The notes beneath the pieces are model-generated. The model was not told the origin of the DNA, searched no databases, and was given only the letters and a program-made list of their open reading frames with translations. A DNA stretch of 64,000 bases from JAEUIE01 sp046350055 (GTDB lineage Bacteria; Planctomycetota; Planctomycetia; Gemmatales; HRBIN36), in assembly GCA_046350055.1 (NCBI GenBank), contig JAXMBC010000001.1, positions 1,364,001-1,428,000 of the forward strand. Direction: 5' to 3'. A program made the position numbers and the translations under genes. Of the stretch, positions 8,400-16,553 are shown piece by piece (position 1 is the stretch's first letter; each line of letters begins with the position of its first letter).

Positions 8400-8464
8400 G
8401 ATGGCTGAGATAAACCCAGCCGCACTTGTTGCATGATCGATGCTGCATGGTGTAACATACCTGC

Positions 8465-11400
8465 ATGCACTATTTCATTCCTCTCCTCAGTTTGCTGAGC
8501 CTGACGGCTCTTGCTGCAGCACCGGTTCCACAAGCGACGCAGTCGTCGGCACGGATACAGTTCAACCGCGATATTCGCCCGATTCTGAGCGAGCATTGCT
8601 TTGCCTGTCATGGGCCGGATAAGAACAAGCGCAAGGGTAAGCTGCGTCTGGATGAGCGTGAAGTGGCACTGGGTCGGCAGGCGATTGTTCCGGGGAAGCC
8701 GGGCGAGAGCAAGCTGGTCGCGCGGATCCAGTCGAGTGATGAGACGGAAGTGATGCCGCCGCCAGAGATGCACAAGCCTCTCTCGGCAGCGCAGAAGAAG
8801 CTGCTGACGGAGTGGATCACGCAGGGGGCGGAGTATCAGCCTCACTGGGCGTACATCGTGCCCACCCGGCCTGTGGTGCCTACTGTCAAGAATACAGGGT
8901 GGGTGAAGAACCCCATCGATGCGTTCATCCTTGCCACGCTTGAAGCGAAGGGGATCGTACCTTCCCCCGAAGCCGACCGGGCTACACTGATGCGGCGGGT
9001 GAGTCTGGACCTAACTGGTTTGCCACCGACTTGGGATAACGTGCAGGCACAGACTGGAAAGTCTGTGCCACAGGATGACAAGTGGTACGAGCAGGCAGTT
9101 GATCGGCTGCTTGCATCTCCTCAGTATGGCGAGCGGCTGGCGGTCCACTGGCTCGATCTCGTCCGCTTCGCCGATACCGTGGGTTACCATGGCGACCAGA
9201 ACCAGCGGATCTTCCCGTACCGCGATTACGTCATCGATGCTTTCAACAAGAACATGCCCTTCGACCAGTTCACCCGCGAGCAACTGGCAGGCGATCTGCT
9301 ACCTGGCTCGACGGTGCAACAGAAGATTGCAACCGGGTTCAACCGGCTGAACATGATGACCCGGGAAGGCGGTGCCCAGCCTGGCGAGTATCTGGCAAAG
9401 TACGCCGCAGACCGAGTGCGGACGGTGGCAGGTACGTGGCTCGGCTCCACCGTGGGCTGTGCCGAGTGCCACGATCACAAGTACGATCCATTCACGAGCA
9501 AAGACTTCTACTCTCTAGCAGCTTACTTCGGCGATATCAAGCAGTGGGGCGTTTACAACGACTACAGCTACACGCCGAACCCTGACCTGAGGGGATGGAG
9601 CAACGATCATCCGTTCCCACCCGAGATCGAGGTGGAGAGCAAATACCTGCAGGAGCGGATGGCGACACTAAAGCAGCAAATGGAGAAAGCTGCCGGTCCC
9701 GCTGGCGAAGCGATAACGAAGTGGAAGACTCAGCTTGCTACCTGGAACAAGACCCACGGGGGCTGGTGGGTGACGCCCGCAGCGGAGGTAAGCTTCGGCG
9801 CCATGCCGGCACCGAAGAAGAAGCCTGCTGCCAAGACCGCGCCAAAGAAGGAGCAATTAGCCCCCGGCTCTTCAAGCCGGGGGGGCGATGTGCAAGACGA
9901 GAAGCCCAAGCCCCAGGAAAAGGCTGAGGTGCAGGCCGATGGAAGCATCGTCTTCAGTGGGCCGCTGGAGAACGCCCCGAAGATCAGCCTCAAGCTGCCT
10001 GCCGGGCCCATCGCCCTGGTGAAACTGGAACTGCTTGGCAGCAAGGAAGCGAGCATACTCCGCAGCAACTCCAACTCGCTCACGTTCAAGCCCAGCTTCG
10101 AACTGCGCAAGGCTGGTGCTGAGAAGACTACGCCGCTGGCAATACGACACGCCGACGCTGACCGTAAGGAGCCGATCTATCGCAACGGCCATGATCTCAT
10201 CGGCATCCGTGAGAACTGGAAGCTCGCACTCAAGCAACGTCACGAGAAGCACACCAGCTTGTGGTGGCTGGATCAGCCCTTCACGGCTAGTGCCGAAGAC
10301 GAACTCATCGTCACTATTCCCACCAATCAGCTTCGACACATCAAGCTCTCGGTTTCGCCTTATGCTCCGCTCGACTTCGCAGCCAACGCCCAGCCTGAGT
10401 TCACACCCGCAGCCATGCTCCGCAGCACCGCTTCCGATGCGGCACGCTACACGGAACTCAAACGACTGGAGCGGGAGTATCACGAGTGCCGGCAGGGCAA
10501 GACCTATACCATGGTGACCGAGGCGCTGGCCAAGCCGATGGTGACGCGGGTGTTGCCTCGGGGCAATTTCCTGGATGAGACAGGCCCGGTGGTGCAGCCG
10601 ACGCCTCCAGCGTTTCTGAACCCGAAGACAGGGAGCAGCCGTCTTGACCTGGCGGAATGGCTGGTGTCGAAGGAGAACCCCTTGACGGCACGGGTGGTGG
10701 TCAACCGCTTCTGGAAGATGCTCTTTGGCAACGGCCTGTCCAATGTAGTCGATGATCTGGGAGCCCAGGGAGAATGGCCTACGCATCCGGAGCTGCTCGA
10801 CTGGCTGGCGGTGGAGTTCCGTGAGTCAGGCTGGAACATCAAGCACATTCTCAAGCTCATGGTGATGTCCAACACGTATCGGCAATCCGCTGCGACGCGG
10901 CTGGAGTTGAAAGAGGTCGACCCGAACAACCGGCTGCTGGCGGCACAGAATCCCCGTCGGCTCGATGCCGAGTTCGTCAGGGATCAGGCCTTGGCCGTGG
11001 CAGGCTTGCTGAATTACGAGATAGGCGGGCCGAGCAGCTTCCCCTATCAGCCTGCCAATTACTACTCGCTGCTGCAGTTCCCCGATCGGGACTACAAGGC
11101 CCAGCTGGATGAACGGCAATATCGGCGCGGGGTATACACCCACTGGCAGCGGATGTTTCCCCAGCCGATGCTGGCGAACTTCGATGCACCGTCACGGGAA
11201 GAATGTACCGCCTGCCGGGTGGTGGCAAACACACCGCAGCAGGCGCTGACGCTGCTGAACGATCCGACGTTTGTGGAAGCAGCCCGGGTGCTGGCGGCTT
11301 CGGTGATGACGGGCAAGGAAAGTGATGAGGCCAAGATGACACAGGCGATACAGCGTGTGTTGCAACGTGAGCCCAGGGCGAAGGAACTGGCGGGGCTTGT

Positions 11401-11575
11401 TACGCTGCTCGGCAAGCAGCGTGAGTACTATCGCAGCCACGCCGAAGAAGCAACGACGTTGCTCAAGGTCGGGATCGCGCCGCTTCCCCCGGGCGTGGAC
11501 ATGGTGGAACATGCTGCGTGGACCAACACCATGCGAGTGCTGTTTAATCTGCACGAGACGATCACCCGGTACTAG
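8465..11575 (+). CDS. PSCyt1-DUF1549-DUF1553 (PSD1) secreted protein
   Basis: 1036 aa with a signal peptide (MHYFIPLLSLLSLTALAAAP). The order is typical for planctomycetes. A cytochrome-c-like domain comes first (RDIRPILSEHCFACHGPDKNKRKGKLRLD, one CxxCH), followed by DUF1549 (VHWLDLVRFADTVGYHGDQ, a Cys-containing TVGCAECHDHKYDPF) and a long insertion. DUF1553 forms the C-terminal third (NPLTARVVVNRFWKMLFG to ALTLLNDPTFVEAARVLA). In this group the gene is usually next to a DUF1501 gene; here the only DUF1501 gene is 16 kb away. The function is not known; the proteins are abundant in planctomycetes and suspected in polysaccharide handling. Two palindromes lie inside the coding region, at 9046-9069 and 9861-9883, both in linker-like segments. 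Confidence 0.92.
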   Translation: MHYFIPLLSLLSLTALAAAPVPQATQSSARIQFNRDIRPILSEHCFACHGPDKNKRKGKLRLDEREVALGRQAIVPGKPGESKLVARIQSSDETEVMPPPEMHKPLSAAQKKLLTEWITQGAEYQPHWAYIVPTRPVVPTVKNTGWVKNPIDAFILATLEAKGIVPSPEADRATLMRRVSLDLTGLPPTWDNVQAQTGKSVPQDDKWYEQAVDRLLASPQYGERLAVHWLDLVRFADTVGYHGDQNQRIFPYRDYVIDAFNKNMPFDQFTREQLAGDLLPGSTVQQKIATGFNRLNMMTREGGAQPGEYLAKYAADRVRTVAGTWLGSTVGCAECHDHKYDPFTSKDFYSLAAYFGDIKQWGVYNDYSYTPNPDLRGWSNDHPFPPEIEVESKYLQERMATLKQQMEKAAGPAGEAITKWKTQLATWNKTHGGWWVTPAAEVSFGAMPAPKKKPAAKTAPKKEQLAPGSSSRGGDVQDEKPKPQEKAEVQADGSIVFSGPLENAPKISLKLPAGPIALVKLELLGSKEASILRSNSNSLTFKPSFELRKAGAEKTTPLAIRHADADRKEPIYRNGHDLIGIRENWKLALKQRHEKHTSLWWLDQPFTASAEDELIVTIPTNQLRHIKLSVSPYAPLDFAANAQPEFTPAAMLRSTASDAARYTELKRLEREYHECRQGKTYTMVTEALAKPMVTRVLPRGNFLDETGPVVQPTPPAFLNPKTGSSRLDLAEWLVSKENPLTARVVVNRFWKMLFGNGLSNVVDDLGAQGEWPTHPELLDWLAVEFRESGWNIKHILKLMVMSNTYRQSAATRLELKEVDPNNRLLAAQNPRRLDAEFVRDQALAVAGLLNYEIGGPSSFPYQPANYYSLLQFPDRDYKAQLDERQYRRGVYTHWQRMFPQPMLANFDAPSREECTACRVVANTPQQALTLLNDPTFVEAARVLAASVMTGKESDEAKMTQAIQRVLQREPRAKELAGLVTLLGKQREYYRSHAEEATTLLKVGIAPLPPGVDMVEHAAWTNTMRVLFNLHETITRY
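9046..9069. repeat. GGCACAGACT/AGTCTGTGCC palindrome inside a coding region
   Basis: A perfect 10-bp inverted repeat with a GGAA loop. It is translated in frame as AQTGKSV in a linker of the DUF1549 domain. The almost identical intergenic copy is at 54032-54055, also with a GGAA loop. Confidence 0.75.
9861..9883. repeat. CCCCCGGCT/AGCCGGGGG hairpin inside a coding region
   Basis: A perfect 9-bp stem with a five-base loop (CTTCA). In frame it encodes APGSSSRGG within a Lys/Ala/Pro/Glu-rich linker of the PSCyt1/PSD1 protein. It looks like an inserted REP-type palindrome that kept the frame. Confidence 0.65.
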
Positions 11576-11622
11576 CAGCAACGTTCGTCCTCCTACAATA
11601 GCCCCACCTTTGGGAGCCACGC

Positions 11623-12885
11623 ATGCTTCGTTTGCTTTGCCTTGCTGTCGTACTTACCCTCACCTGGATCGCAGCTGCCCAGGATCAGCCTGCCCGCGGC
11701 GAGGTGAAGCTGACGGAGGAAGGTAAACGCATTCATCAGGAAGCCATCGTGGTGGATGGCCACAACGATCTGCCTTACCGCTTCCGCGAGAAGAAGGACC
11801 GGGGACTGGAGCGGTACAACCTCACCAAAGGAGTGCCGGATTTTCACACCGACATCCCCCGGCTGCGGGCGGGGAACCTGGGGGTGCAGTTCTGGTCGGC
11901 GTATGTCGATGCGAACCGGGCGAAGGATCTGACAGCGGTGCGGGCGACGCTGGAACAGATCGACATCATCCAGCGGATCATCAAGCAGTACCCCGAAACG
12001 TTCGAACAGGCGTTCACCTACGACGATGTCCTGCGTATCCGCAAGGCAGGCAAGATCGCTTCGCTCATCGGTGTCGAAGGTGGCCACAGCATCGATAATT
12101 CGCTGGGCGTATTGCGGGTGTATCATCACCTGGGCGTCCGCTACATGACGCTGACTCATTCGGAAACGCTCGACTGGGCCGATGCTTCCACGGATAAGCC
12201 GAAGAGCAACGGCCTGTCCCCCTTTGGCGAACTGGTGGTGCTGGAGATGAACCGGCTGGGCATGATGGTGGATATCTCCCACGTCTCAGCAGACACCATG
12301 AGGCATGTGTTGCGAGTGACGCGGGCTCCGGTCATTGCTTCTCACTCCTCCGCTTACGCTATTGCCCAACATCCCCGGAATGTGCCAGATGATGTGCTGA
12401 AGCTGGTAGCGAAGAACCGTGGCGTGATCATGGTCAACTTCTTCTCCGGCTTCGTGGTTCCCGAAGGGGCCCGGGCACTCCAGGGTATGTTTGATCAGCT
12501 TCGCGTGTTGCGGGAGAAGTATCAGGGAGATGACGAAGGCTTCCGCATCGCCTTCGACACCTGGCGGAAGGAGAACCCCATTCCGCGAGGAAGCGTCCAC
12601 ACCGTCGTTGATCACATCGAACACATCATCAAGGTGGCAGGCATCGATCACGTAGGGCTGGGTTCCGACTACGACGGCATCGGCACCACGCCCAGGCAGC
12701 TCGAAGATGTTTCGTGCTACCCCTACATCACCCAGGAACTGCTCAACCGGGGGTACAAGAAGGAAGACATTCACAAGGTGCTGGGGGGCAACGCCCTGCG
12801 GGTGATGAAGGAATGCGAAGAGGCAGCGGGGCGATTGAGCAAACAGCCGGTGACGAGCGTGCTGGGACCGGCGAAGAATCCATGA
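11623..12885 (+). CDS. Membrane dipeptidase (M19, renal dipeptidase family), secreted
   Basis: 420 aa with a signal peptide (MLRLLCLAVVLTLTWIAAAQ). It is a zinc dipeptidase of the amidohydrolase fold. IVVDGHNDLPYRFRE carries the first metal ligands (His and Asp). The bridging Glu is in GVEGGHS, and ISHVS plus APVIASHSSAYAI give the later His ligands. GLGSDYDGIGTTP near residue 350 holds the conserved Asp. These enzymes cut dipeptides, often with D-residues at the second position. The length fits the family. The gene follows the PSCyt1/PSD1 gene by 47 bp on the same strand and may be co-transcribed. Confidence 0.92.
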   Translation: MLRLLCLAVVLTLTWIAAAQDQPARGEVKLTEEGKRIHQEAIVVDGHNDLPYRFREKKDRGLERYNLTKGVPDFHTDIPRLRAGNLGVQFWSAYVDANRAKDLTAVRATLEQIDIIQRIIKQYPETFEQAFTYDDVLRIRKAGKIASLIGVEGGHSIDNSLGVLRVYHHLGVRYMTLTHSETLDWADASTDKPKSNGLSPFGELVVLEMNRLGMMVDISHVSADTMRHVLRVTRAPVIASHSSAYAIAQHPRNVPDDVLKLVAKNRGVIMVNFFSGFVVPEGARALQGMFDQLRVLREKYQGDDEGFRIAFDTWRKENPIPRGSVHTVVDHIEHIIKVAGIDHVGLGSDYDGIGTTPRQLEDVSCYPYITQELLNRGYKKEDIHKVLGGNALRVMKECEEAAGRLSKQPVTSVLGPAKNP

Positions 12886-12887
12886 TT

Positions 12888-12920
12888 ATAGTGCTTAGTC
12901 TTTGGTATTAAGTCAGAATT
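12888..12920. repeat. Heptad short tandem repeat, second family (TAGTGCT type)
   Basis: TAGTGCT-TAGTCTT-TGGTATT-AAGTCAG with a period of 7 bp, between the M19 gene and the next gene. It is related to the run at 4635-4665. Confidence 0.45.
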
Positions 12921-12949
12921 GATCTGTTGATTTCGTATCGAGGTGCGCT

Positions 12950-13819
12950 ATGCCTTGGTGGGGCTACGTTTTGATTGCATTGTCGATGGTTGTCCTCTTC
13001 TTCTGGGTAGCAATCAGTATCTGGAATGCGAGCAAGCGACGCTATCGGGATGAGTTTATTCGCTATCTCAACGAACATCAGCCTGATGTGCAGATCCGGG
13101 GAGTACAGGGCGAATGCATCTTCCTGAAATGTGGCGAACTGGAGATGCGGTTCAACGTTTACAACATGGCTCGCGACATTTCGAACGCCAGGCTCAATAC
13201 CTATGAACAGCGTTTACCTATCTACGAGAACTATTCCCACACACTGACGGAAACCAACCAAATAGGGCAGGAAGAGTTGAGCCTGGAGAAACATCGCGCG
13301 TTAATCTTCCCGCGTATCCAGCATCGCGACTTTCTCAGTGCCATGCCGACAGAGGCAAAGTGCTACTCGCGTTCGCTCGACGATACGCCACTCATCATTG
13401 CTTACGTCATCGATTTCCCACACAGCATGCAGTACATCATGCAGCATCAAATGGATGAATTGCATCTCAATGCCGATCAGTTGCACGAGATCGCCATGGA
13501 GAATCTGAGCCAGCGATGTGATCGGTCGATGTTTGACGGCGCACTCAAGGACACGCTGGTGCGAGTCTTTGCCAACGATAGTTACGATGCCGCACGAGCG
13601 TTGATGATACCCCAGTTTCTTCAGCCAGGCCAGGCGGTGGCTATCGTGATTCCAGATCGCGACACACTGGCGGTGATGCCCAAGCCGGTGTCGCCCGATG
13701 GCTGGAAGGCACTGGATAAGCTCGCGAAAATCCCCTTGTCGGATCGGCTGATCTACGACAAGCCGTTGCTTGTCACGTGCGAGGGATTCATTGACATGTC
13801 GGCGGAAGCGAGAACTTAG
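12950..13819 (+). CDS. Membrane-anchored DUF1444-like protein
   Basis: 289 aa. An N-terminal helix (GYVLIALSMVVLFFWVAISIW) anchors a soluble domain facing the cytoplasm, judged from the basic residues after the helix. The segments FPRIQHRDFL, IIAYVIDFPHSMQYI, and LNADQLHEIAMENLSQRC resemble the YtpQ/DUF1444 family, which has the same order of a charged 'PRI.. RDFL' stretch, a 'Y.. D.P.S' strand and a helix ending in ENL. DUF1444 proteins have no known function. The gene lies 64 bp after the M19 gene, with a heptad repeat between, and ends convergent with the toxin gene at 13831. Confidence 0.5.
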   Translation: MPWWGYVLIALSMVVLFFWVAISIWNASKRRYRDEFIRYLNEHQPDVQIRGVQGECIFLKCGELEMRFNVYNMARDISNARLNTYEQRLPIYENYSHTLTETNQIGQEELSLEKHRALIFPRIQHRDFLSAMPTEAKCYSRSLDDTPLIIAYVIDFPHSMQYIMQHQMDELHLNADQLHEIAMENLSQRCDRSMFDGALKDTLVRVFANDSYDAARALMIPQFLQPGQAVAIVIPDRDTLAVMPKPVSPDGWKALDKLAKIPLSDRLIYDKPLLVTCEGFIDMSAEART

Positions 13820-13830
13820 CAACTTGTGCC

Positions 13831-14136
13831 TTAAGTGTCACTGGTCTTGATGATCGGCCAGCGTTGAGGATTGCGACGCTTATGCATGACATGTAGAACC
13901 ACTACCTCGTTATCGTGAGGATGGTAGAACACAGCATAAGGGAACCCTTTCATTTCAATGCGATGAATGCCCGGCGAGGTTATTGGAAATGTGTTTGGTT
14001 GATGCTGTATTCTGTCTAAAGTCTTTGAGAAAGCATCACGAAACTGATTAGCCAAGCCTGCCTGCTGTTGTTCATACCAAATTTCAATTTCATCCAGTTC
14101 ATGGAATACGTCAGGACGAATGACGATGCTAGCCAT
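13831..14136 (-). CDS. RelE/ParE superfamily toxin
   Basis: 101 aa, basic. The family features are visible: an N-terminal helix pair (HELDEIEIWYEQQQAGLANQFRDAFSKTLDRI), the short QHPNTFP-type turn (here QHQPNTFPI), the strand GIHRIEMKGFPYAVFYHPHDNEVVVLHVMHKRRNP, and a C-terminal Arg-Asn-Pro. RelE-like members cut mRNA on the ribosome and ParE-like members block gyrase; sequence alone does not separate them here. It is the second gene of a toxin-antitoxin operon and overlaps the antitoxin gene by 8 bp. Confidence 0.87.
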   Translation of the reverse strand: MASIVIRPDVFHELDEIEIWYEQQQAGLANQFRDAFSKTLDRIQHQPNTFPITSPGIHRIEMKGFPYAVFYHPHDNEVVVLHVMHKRRNPQRWPIIKTSDT

Positions 14137-14368
14137 TTTGTGACTTCACACGATTTGCGGCCAATCGCTCTTTCACGGTTTCCCAGGGAATGGAAGTTGT
14201 GGGATCCGCGTAATGTTCCGTCAGACGGTACTCCAACATAGCCTGTAGTTCATCGGAAATGGGCTCAGGAATGCTATCGATCAGCTCTATGGCCAAGCGT
14301 CGCTTCACTTCTGGACTCATGTCACGCAGTCCAAGTGAATCAATCGTCGGCTCTGTAACTGTGGTCAT
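14129..14368 (-). CDS. Antitoxin, addiction-module (TIGR02574-like) family
   Basis: 79 aa from ATG 14368, chosen because CAGGTG precedes it by six bases; the longer frame to 14395 lacks such a site. The pattern LSPEVKRRLAIELIDSIPE (here MSPEVKRRLAIELIDSIPE) followed by ELQAMLEYRLTEHYADP and a tryptophan-containing end (IPWETVKERL) is that of the short addiction-module antitoxins paired with RelE/ParE toxins. The protein is acidic in its first half, as expected for a partner of a basic toxin. It is probably autoregulated with its toxin. Confidence 0.85.
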   Translation of the reverse strand: MTTVTEPTIDSLGLRDMSPEVKRRLAIELIDSIPEPISDELQAMLEYRLTEHYADPTTSIPWETVKERLAANRVKSQNG

Positions 14369-14419
14369 GGTGTCACCTGAAGACATTCTAACCATGGTGC
14401 CTGGTACTTCGCAAGTCTT

Positions 14420-15154
14420 CTAATTGCCTTTGGCCCCAGGCTCCAACTGCAAATGATGGACCACGGCCGGGGGTACGTTGAGAAAGACCTTGCGGGCGTG
14501 AGTCTGGTAGCGTTTGATTTCGCGGGCGAGGTGGCGGCCGACGAGGTGGAGTCGTTTGCGCTCCGATCCCTTGGTAAAGGGCATCTTCAACTCACGGACG
14601 GCAACGTATTCGAAGAAGCTGAAGGTGGCCCCGGGAGCAGCCAGGCGGTGGATGCTGTCCCAGATCTCCCGCACCAGTTTGATGGGGAAGTTGTTGAAAG
14701 GCAATCCGCTGATGAGGTGCTGGTAGACACCTTCGCCGGGCACCTGTTGAACGGGGGCGTGGAGGAGACGCATCGTCCAGGGTTGGATGGGCTGCTGAGG
14801 CGCTTGCGGTAGAGTCGCCTCAACCCCGGACCCTCTTCCATCTCCTCCATGGTTCGGGGGAGAGATGGCTTGTGAAAATCGCTTCTGCAGCACGGGGATG
14901 AAGTCGCTATTGATCTCGACGACATCCAGGTGGTCGCCTTCGATCAGATAAGGCAGGATCTGTGCAGTAACGGGCCCGGTGCCGGCACCGATTTCGAGAA
15001 TACGGGCCGGGCGGCGGTTGCCTCGCAGACTGGCTGCCAGTTCGCGGCCGAGGTAACGGCTGCTGGGGATGACCGAGCCGGTGTGAAAGAAGTCCTTGCG
15101 GAAGGCTTGCCACATGAGGCGCCGTTCCGCGAGGAAGCCGATGGGCTTACTCAT
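14420..15154 (-). CDS. SAM-dependent methyltransferase (phospholipid N-methyltransferase-like)
   Basis: 244 aa. The start (RLMWQAFRKDFFHTGSVIPSSRYLGRELA) and the SAM-binding motif ILEIGAGTGPVTAQI followed by LDVVEINSDFI match the small methyltransferases annotated as phospholipid N-methyltransferase or rRNA dimethylase-like. The motif IV region reads HLISGLPFNNFP, typical of N-methylating enzymes. Residues about 97-126 (SPPNHGGDGRGSGVEATLPQ and on) form a Gly/Pro/Gln-rich insertion not expected in the family; the DNA there resembles a dispersed spacer repeat. The start codon overlaps the stop of the phosphatase gene upstream by 4 bp (ATGA). Confidence 0.8.
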   Translation of the reverse strand: MSKPIGFLAERRLMWQAFRKDFFHTGSVIPSSRYLGRELAASLRGNRRPARILEIGAGTGPVTAQILPYLIEGDHLDVVEINSDFIPVLQKRFSQAISPPNHGGDGRGSGVEATLPQAPQQPIQPWTMRLLHAPVQQVPGEGVYQHLISGLPFNNFPIKLVREIWDSIHRLAAPGATFSFFEYVAVRELKMPFTKGSERKRLHLVGRHLAREIKRYQTHARKVFLNVPPAVVHHLQLEPGAKGN

Positions 15155-15951
15155 GCCGGCCCCCTACTGCTGGCGAGGCCTTGAAGGATCGTGGAATGGA
15201 GCGGGCCATTGCTGGCGACGAAGACAGCTTCGCCCAGTGTTGGGTAGGGCGAACCATCAGCTTGGCTGATCGTGCCACCTGCTTCTTCGACCAGCACGAT
15301 TCCCCCGGCAATGTCCCAAGGCGAAATCTGGAAGGCAAAGAAGCCATCGAGCCGGCCGGCAGCGAGATAAGCCAGGTTGATGGCTGAGGAACCGGTGCGG
15401 CGCATGCCCTGCGATTCACAGCCAAACCATTTCCAGGCATCGAGGACATGATCCTGGCCTCGCAGGTTGGCGGGGAAGCCGACGGCGATGAGTGCATCGG
15501 TCAAGCTGGTAGCCGGGGAGCAGCGGAGCTTTTCGCCGTTGACATAGGCGCCGCCACCTCGCGTTGCAGTGAAGAGTTCATCGCGCACCGGGTCGTAGAT
15601 CACGCCGATGTGTACCTGCCCTTCGAGTACCAGGCCGATGGAGACTGCGAAACAGGGCAGATCATGCACATAGTTGGTGGTGCCATCGAGGGGATCGACG
15701 ACCCAGAGAGGCCGATCGGTGGCAAGGAGTGCATCCCGTTCTGCTTTTGGTGTTTCTTCACCGAGGAAGTGGTGGTCGGCAAAGTGCTTCAGGATGATGT
15801 CGCGGATGGCAGCCTGGGATGCATGGTCGGCATCGGTGACGAGATCGAAACGACCTTTTTCGGAGACCTTGAACTGACGACGCCAGGAGCGGAGCTGGTC
15901 TCCCCCTGCCCGGGCAGCGTGCTCGGCGACTTGCAGCAGGGTGGATGACAT
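15151..15951 (-). CDS. suhB: Inositol-1-monophosphatase family protein
   Basis: 266 aa. All metal-binding motifs of the family are present: GEE in FLGEETP (about residue 70), WVVDPLDGTTNYVH (DPLDGT, about 92-97) and the C-terminal WDIAGGIVLVEEAGG. The enzyme removes phosphate from inositol monophosphate, and some relatives act on other sugar phosphates or bind the transcription machinery (SuhB). The gene is translationally coupled by a 4-bp overlap to the methyltransferase. Upstream, an inverted pair of heptad repeats fills the space to the divergent VOC gene. Confidence 0.9.
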   Translation of the reverse strand: MSSTLLQVAEHAARAGGDQLRSWRRQFKVSEKGRFDLVTDADHASQAAIRDIILKHFADHHFLGEETPKAERDALLATDRPLWVVDPLDGTTNYVHDLPCFAVSIGLVLEGQVHIGVIYDPVRDELFTATRGGGAYVNGEKLRCSPATSLTDALIAVGFPANLRGQDHVLDAWKWFGCESQGMRRTGSSAINLAYLAAGRLDGFFAFQISPWDIAGGIVLVEEAGGTISQADGSPYPTLGEAVFVASNGPLHSTILQGLASSRGPA

Positions 15952-15993
15952 GGATGAGACCTGAGGGATAGGGATGCTGCTGGGTATGATACG

Positions 15994-16138
15994 AGAGTCA
16001 GGAGCCAGAAGTCAGGAGCCAGAAGCAAGTAGCAGGTAGTCAGAAGACCGCGATCTCAAGCAACAAGTCGAGCGATATGAGATCATAGAATAAACGATAT
16101 GCTATGGCCGATTGGTTACTAGCTCCTGGCTTCTGGAG
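15994..16138. repeat. Inverted pair of heptad short tandem repeats
   Basis: The left arm (15994-16048) is a run of 7-bp units, AGTCAGG-AGCCAGA repeated, decaying to AGCAAGT-AGCAGGT-AGTCAGA. The right arm (16117-16138) is the reverse complement type (TAGCTCCTGGCTTCTGGAGA). It fills the divergent space between the phosphatase and VOC genes. Confidence 0.8.
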
Positions 16139-16146
16139 ACTCTCCC

Positions 16147-16512
16147 ATGCTGCTCGGTCTGCGTACTGCGCTTTATCCCACACCAGACATCGAACAAGGC
16201 AAGGCCTGGTACAGCCAGATGCTGAATCAGGAGCCTTACTTCGATGAGCCATACTATGTCGGGTTCAACGTAGGCGGGTTTGAGCTGGGTCTGGTGCCAG
16301 ATGCGGAGCCCGGCCAGCATGGGGCCCAGGTGTTTTGGGGCGTGCCTGATGCTGCAGCGGAATTGAAACGGCTGCTGGCCATGGGAGCCAGGCTGCATGA
16401 GGATGTCAAAGATGTGGGTGGCGATATCAAGGTTGCCAGCGTGCTTGATCCATTTGGGAATGTGCTTGGGATTATCGAGAATCCCCACTTCAAGACGAGT
16501 GAGGTGAAATAA
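16147..16512 (+). CDS. VOC-family (glyoxalase-like) protein
   Basis: 121 aa. It begins GLRTALYPTPDIEQGKAWYSQML, the usual first strand and helix of a vicinal-oxygen-chelate domain, and ends VLDPFGNVLGIIENPHF, the second metal-site strand with a Glu or Asn ligand. One domain of normal length is present. The substrate is unknown; members include glyoxalases, dioxygenases and drug-binding proteins. The gene starts 8 bp after a heptad repeat arm and is followed 41 bp later by the AlbA_2 gene on the same strand. Confidence 0.75.
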   Translation: MLLGLRTALYPTPDIEQGKAWYSQMLNQEPYFDEPYYVGFNVGGFELGLVPDAEPGQHGAQVFWGVPDAAAELKRLLAMGARLHEDVKDVGGDIKVASVLDPFGNVLGIIENPHFKTSEVK

Positions 16513-16553
16513 CCGGGTCAAACAATTGTCTGTCCTGGAAATAGAGTAAATGC

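Noticed and set aside
15994..16138. Heptad repeats read as a CRISPR array or as primer/vector sequence
   Set aside because: No constant repeat plus unique spacer pattern; degenerate 7-bp units recur at natural spacers throughout the window.
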